This document shows positions 22,850 to 25,493 of a DNA stretch of 25,493 bases, piece after piece. Below the pieces are notes generated by a model. That model worked only from the letters and a program-made list of their open reading frames with translations, was not told the origin of the DNA and made no database searches. The translations under genes were made by a program, and so were the position numbers. The DNA is from JBDRLH01 sp043813215. Lineage in GTDB: Bacteria; Patescibacteriota; Minisyncoccia; Minisyncoccales; JAQTPW01. The stretch lies in assembly GCA_043813215.1 (NCBI GenBank), contig JBDRLH010000011.1, forward strand, positions 1 to 25,493, given 5' to 3'. The stretch's first letter is position 1. Every line of letters begins with the position of its first letter.

Positions 22850-22882
22850 GAAATTAAATTTATTTCACTCCAGTCTCTTCGC
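22817..22882 (+). promoter_or_regulatory. Antiterminator pairing of the phe attenuator
   Basis: 22817-22831 (GCGAAGAGTTTGGAG) can pair with 22868-22882 (CTCCAGTCTCTTCGC) over 15 positions with one mismatch and one G-U. The second strand contains the whole 5' arm of the terminator (22870-22879), so the two structures exclude each other. The first strand lies in leader codons 18-22, just downstream of the Phe run: exposed when a ribosome stalls there, covered when it reaches the stop codon. A weaker protector pairing is AACTTT (22802-22807) with AGAGTT (22821-22826). Confidence 0.75.
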
Positions 22883-22900
22883 AAAAGAGGCTGGTTTTTT
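22870..22900 (+). terminator. Attenuator terminator upstream of pheA
   Basis: CCAGTCTCTT pairs with AAGAGGCTGG (10 bp, one G-U) around CGCAA, followed by TTTTTT at 22895-22900. It lies 94 bases before the pheA start. Confidence 0.9.
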
Positions 22901-22912
22901 AATATTCTTTGA

Positions 22913-22943
22913 TGAGGGTTTTTTGACAAGCTCAAAATCCTCA
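22913..22943 (+). promoter_or_regulatory. Second leader hairpin between attenuator and pheA
   Basis: TGAGGGTTTT pairs with AAAATCCTCA (10 bp, one G-U) around an 11-base loop; no T-run follows. Its role is unknown (mRNA stability or a further regulatory step). Confidence 0.5.
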
Positions 22944-22993
22944 CCAGAGAAAATTTTTATTCTTTGGGAAGGTACTTTAACAAGGAGTAAGAT

Positions 22994-23896
22994 GTGGAGA
23001 AAGAAGAAGTTGCTTATCTTGGTCCAAAGGGGACATTTGGTTGGCGTGCGGCGAGTAGCAGCTCGCACGTAAAAATGATTCCTTATAATTCCCATGCTAA
23101 GGTTATCCAGGCTGTGGTAGATGGGAAAGCGGAGCGGGGTTTTATCGCTTGGGAAAATAGTATTACCGGAATCGTGATTGACACGGCTGATCCACTCACT
23201 ACGGGTTCTATTGGTAGTTCTATTGGCATTAGAATGCATCGAGATGAAGACAAAGTTGTTTATTCTCCAACGAGCGCAATGGTCTGCGGAGAGACTGTCA
23301 TTCCCATTACCCAGTGTCTATATGGCCGAAAGGGACAAAAAAGTGAAATCAAGAAGGTGTATTCACATCCGCAAGGTTTAGCTCAATGTGTAGAGTTTAT
23401 CGCAAAACGATTCCCGCAAGCCCAATTAGTGCCTGCAAATTCTACAGTTGGTGGAGTTGAGAAGCTATGCGAGGATGCCGAAGCCGTTGCGATTGCTCCT
23501 CCATGGGCAAAGGATTTTTATCCAGAGGCCGTTCTTATGGAAGAAGGGGTGCAGGATCAAAAAGATAATACCACCAGATTTTTAGCTATAGGCAAAGAAG
23601 ATTGTCGGCCCACCGGCGACGATAAAACCTCCATCTATTTTCAAGTTCCCGGAGATGAGCGGCCCGGCTCGCTTGTTCGAGTGTTGCAAATCCTCGCCGC
23701 CGTAGATATCAATATGCGTCTTATAGAGTCTCGTCCGACAAAAACCCAATTAGGGCGATATGGGTTTATCGTGGATATTGATGGTCATCGCAATGATTGT
23801 ACCATCCGTTACACCCTTGAGTTTATTGTAGGGGTGAAAATCGTTACCATGCTAAAGGTGCTGGGCTCCTATCCTCGCTGGAGGAACGGGGTCTAG
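22994..23896 (+). CDS. pheA: Prephenate dehydratase with ACT domain
   Basis: A 300-residue protein converting prephenate to phenylpyruvate, the committed step to phenylalanine. The PDT domain (1-~200) has 'VAYLGPKGTFGWRAA', 'WENSITGIVIDT', 'YSHPQGLAQC', 'NSTVGGVEKL' and the catalytic TRF in 'DNTTRFLAIG' (T194-F196). The regulatory ACT domain (~211-290) has 'RPGSLVRVLQILAAVDINM' with the Phe-binding 'ESRP' (245-248), so feedback inhibition by Phe is likely. There is no fused chorismate mutase. The start is GTG at 22994, six bases after AAGGAG; the ATG two bases earlier is out of frame. Base composition looks more G+C-rich than its neighbours and codon use differs, which hints at transfer. It is controlled by the attenuator upstream. 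Confidence 0.93.
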   Translation: MEKEEVAYLGPKGTFGWRAASSSSHVKMIPYNSHAKVIQAVVDGKAERGFIAWENSITGIVIDTADPLTTGSIGSSIGIRMHRDEDKVVYSPTSAMVCGETVIPITQCLYGRKGQKSEIKKVYSHPQGLAQCVEFIAKRFPQAQLVPANSTVGGVEKLCEDAEAVAIAPPWAKDFYPEAVLMEEGVQDQKDNTTRFLAIGKEDCRPTGDDKTSIYFQVPGDERPGSLVRVLQILAAVDINMRLIESRPTKTQLGRYGFIVDIDGHRNDCTIRYTLEFIVGVKIVTMLKVLGSYPRWRNGV

Positions 23897-23922
23897 AAAT
23901 TTAGCACGCGATTCAATTTTAA

Positions 23923-23950
23923 GAGGGTCTCTTCAGAGGCCCTCCTTTTT
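23923..23950 (+). terminator. Intrinsic terminator after pheA
   Basis: GAGGGTCTC pairs with GAGGCCCTC (one G-U) around TTCA, followed by a T-rich tract (CTTTTTATTTTTT). Confidence 0.85.
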
Positions 23951-23987
23951 ATTTTTTAAAATTTTGTTATTATTTATAAAATATTCA

Positions 23988-24818
23988 ATGTTAATTGATA
24001 CCCATGCGCACGTAAATTTCAGCGCCTATAAAAACGATGCCGATGAGGTGATTCGCCGGTCTTTAGATGGTAATGTTTTTATGATAAATATCGGTTCGCA
24101 GTATAACACTTCGCAACGAGCGGTGCAGATAGCGGAGAAATACGAAAAAGGCGTTTATGCGGCTGTCGGGTTGCATCCGATTCACTTAGCCGGCGGAATT
24201 TTTAAAACAAAGATAGACACAGAGGAAACTTCTTTCGGAACAAGAGAAGAAGATTTTGATTACGAAAAATATAAAGCAATAGCAGAATCTTCTAAAGTAG
24301 TGGCTGTCGGTGAAATTGGTTTGGATTATTATTATCGTCCGAAAACCAAAATAAAATTAAACGTTTTTAAGGAAAAACAGAAAACAGTTTTTTTAAAACA
24401 GCTTGGCTTGGCACGGGAATTGAATTTGCCCGTAATTTTCCATTGCCGAATGGCGCACGACGAACTTATTGAAATTTCATCTCATTGCTCATCAACTAAT
24501 TATTCATTAACCGGTGTTATTCATTGTTTTACCGGGAATTTGGAACAAGCGAAATCATATTTGGATATGGGTTTTTATCTCGGGTTTAATGGAATAATCT
24601 TTAAGTTTGACTGCGACGAAGTGATAAAAAACACTCCGCCAGAAAGAATTTTACTTGAAACCGATTGTCCTTATTTAACTCCGCCTCAGGAAAGCGGGAG
24701 AAACGAACCTCTGTATGTGAGACATGTGGCCGAAAGAATTGCCAATCTTAAAAATTTAAGCCAAGAAGAAATTGAAAATATAACCGCTCAAAATGCCAAA
24801 AAATTATTCAAAATTTGA
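23988..24818 (+). CDS. tatD: TatD family metal-dependent hydrolase / DNase
   Basis: A 276-residue TIM-barrel hydrolase with TatD metal ligands: 'MLIDTHAHVNF', 'AVGLHPIHL', 'AVGEIGLDYYY' (Glu), 'VIFHCRMAHDE' (His), 'GVIHCFTGNLEQA' (His) and 'LLETDCPYLTP' (Asp). Family members act as 3'-5' exonucleases or deacylases (TatD, YcfH, YjjV). The start at 23988 puts the HxH motif at the usual position; an in-frame TTG at 23964 would add eight non-conserved residues. No SD precedes it. Compared with the family there is a longer loop after 'GLHPIH' (about residues 65-95, acidic). Confidence 0.93.
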   Translation: MLIDTHAHVNFSAYKNDADEVIRRSLDGNVFMINIGSQYNTSQRAVQIAEKYEKGVYAAVGLHPIHLAGGIFKTKIDTEETSFGTREEDFDYEKYKAIAESSKVVAVGEIGLDYYYRPKTKIKLNVFKEKQKTVFLKQLGLARELNLPVIFHCRMAHDELIEISSHCSSTNYSLTGVIHCFTGNLEQAKSYLDMGFYLGFNGIIFKFDCDEVIKNTPPERILLETDCPYLTPPQESGRNEPLYVRHVAERIANLKNLSQEEIENITAQNAKKLFKI

Positions 24819-24844
24819 CAATTATTTAATATTTGATAGTTTTT

Positions 24845-24869
24845 AAAAAGGAGGTTTACTCCTTTTTTT
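24845..24869 (+). terminator. Intrinsic terminator after tatD
   Basis: AAAAAGGAG pairs with CTCCTTTTT around GTTTA, with the T-run extending to 24869. Confidence 0.8.
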
Positions 24870-24879
24870 GTGGATAAAT

Positions 24880-24909
24880 TTCATAAAACCAGAACCTTCC
24901 AAATAAAAT
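24880..24909 (+). promoter_or_regulatory. Possible promoter of the OMP-decarboxylase-like gene
   Basis: TTCATA, an 18-base spacer and TAAAAT (5 of 6). The -35 match is weak; the position after the tatD terminator makes a promoter here likely. Confidence 0.35.
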
Positions 24910-24945
24910 ATGGAATAAAAAAATAAAAAAGAAAGGAGGAGGGAT

Positions 24946-25493
24946 ATGTTAAGAAATCCGATTATTGCGTCTTTAGATGGACTGAGCAAGGAAGAAACGA
25001 TAGCCGCAATCAAAGAGCTCTGGGGGAATGGCAACAGGAGGGTTTGGGGATTCAAAATAGATACTTTACTTCTAACAGAGGGCGTGGACGTCCTCGATGA
25101 ACTTCAGAAAAAAGCTGAAGCTGGAAATCTGGTTATTGATCTGCCGATTATTGGTACGCCCGATCTTATCCGACGAAGCGTCCAACTATTATCCCACTCG
25201 ACTGTTTCTCACATTGTTTGCAATGCCATGGCCGGTCCTTCGGCAATTCGCGAAGCGATAAAAGCCGCCAGCATCTCTAAGATTTTAGTAGGTTCGGTTC
25301 TAAGCTCGTTTGACATAGCCGACATCAAGTTTATTTTTGGCCATGTCTATAGAGAAGTCCCGTCCTACGAATTTGCCGAGTTGGCGAAAAATACAAAAGC
25401 CGCTGGGTTTTTTTGTGCCACAGAGGAGCTGGATTTTCTTTCTCGTAAACCTGAATCGCGAGATATTTTAAAAATGGTTGTGGGCGTCCGACC
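24946..25493 (+). CDS. Orotidine-5'-phosphate decarboxylase-like protein, catalytic motif altered (3' end outside window)
   Basis: The first 182 residues of a TIM-barrel protein of the OMP decarboxylase superfamily. Alignable parts are 'PIIASLDGLSKEETIAAIKE' (barrel strand 1, D11), 'WGFKIDTLLLTEG' (K37), 'NLVIDLPIIGTPDLI' (strand 3), 'HIVCNAMAGPSAIREAI', 'KILVGSVLSSFDIADI', 'AELAKNTKAAGFFCATEELD' and 'VVGVRP' (phosphate-loop region, usually PGIRP). The decarboxylase signature D-x-K-x-x-D reads D65-L-P67-I-I-G70, so the catalytic Lys and second Asp are missing. It is probably not a normal PyrF, and could be a sugar-phosphate enzyme of the same superfamily or a binding paralogue. A very strong SD (AAAGGAGGAGGG) precedes the ATG. 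No other pyrimidine gene is near. Confidence 0.7.
   Translation, partial: MLRNPIIASLDGLSKEETIAAIKELWGNGNRRVWGFKIDTLLLTEGVDVLDELQKKAEAGNLVIDLPIIGTPDLIRRSVQLLSHSTVSHIVCNAMAGPSAIREAIKAASISKILVGSVLSSFDIADIKFIFGHVYREVPSYEFAELAKNTKAAGFFCATEELDFLSRKPESRDILKMVVGVR

Noticed and set aside
22923..22951. TTGACA at 22923 as a second pheA promoter
   Set aside because: No -10-like sequence lies 16-18 bases downstream; the box is in the loop of the hairpin.
22745..22993. T-box or known riboswitch upstream of pheA
   Set aside because: No T-box conserved loop or specifier arrangement was found; the Phe-rich frame with exclusive hairpins explains the region better.
22992..22994. ATG as start of pheA
   Set aside because: It is out of frame with the prephenate dehydratase; GTG at 22994 keeps AAGGAG at six bases and gives the conserved N-terminus.
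23964..23987. TTG start for tatD
   Set aside because: It adds eight hydrophobic residues not found in TatD; the ATG at 23988 starts right at the DTHAH motif.

Overview
The window looks like a chromosome segment of a Candidate Phyla Radiation bacterium (Patescibacteria, most likely a Parcubacteria-type lineage). This is inferred from several traits. The DNA is A+T-rich and very tightly packed. Most genes start in an 'AAATTATG' or 'taATG' context with no Shine-Dalgarno (SD) sequence. Several proteins are shortened (half-size MFS, short RecO). A-rich 'KIKNQKSK' repeats and a 'PFDVAQGK' repeat sit inside conserved enzymes. No 16S rRNA or other decisive phylogenetic marker is present.

Layout. 2-976: 3' part of a flippase-like membrane protein. 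999-5100 (+): half-size MFS protein, DNA polymerase X with PHP domain, NUDIX hydrolase, TreT-like glycosyltransferase. 5153-5380 (+): small zinc-ribbon protein closed by a bidirectional terminator. 7293-5409 (-): a translation operon smpB - ssrA (tmRNA) - infC - rpmI - rplT. The smpB stop codon lies inside the acceptor stem of the tmRNA. 7322-7779 (+): a self-contained unit with promoter, 17-bp leader hairpin, 90-aa unknown protein and terminator. 7833-13970 (+): argS, ileS and a Ca2+/Na+ antiporter-like protein. 14035-16918 (+): unknown protein, recO, and a membrane-anchored DUF11-like surface protein. 16992-22744 (+): glyS, M16 peptidase, AI-2E family permease, rsmI, metG. 22728-23896 (+): a phenylalanine attenuation region and a prephenate dehydratase. 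23988-24818: tatD nuclease. 24946-end: start of an OMP-decarboxylase-like gene.

Most of the window is translation: four aminoacyl-tRNA synthetases, IF3, L35, L20, RsmI and the trans-translation pair SmpB/tmRNA. DNA repair (PolX, RecO, TatD) and envelope functions make up most of the rest.

The strongest unusual items are these. (1) A complete histidine-phosphatase domain with all its catalytic residues is inserted inside isoleucyl-tRNA synthetase. (2) A phe attenuator with a seven-Phe leader peptide and mutually exclusive antiterminator and terminator pairings lies upstream of pheA. (3) smpB and ssrA overlap so that maturation of the tmRNA would cut the smpB stop codon off its mRNA. (4) A-rich repeats sit at the same inter-domain junction in three different tRNA synthetases. 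(5) The OMP-decarboxylase-like protein lacks the catalytic Lys and Asp. (6) The genes with strong SD sequences are the small accessory or biosynthetic ones, whereas the housekeeping genes have none.
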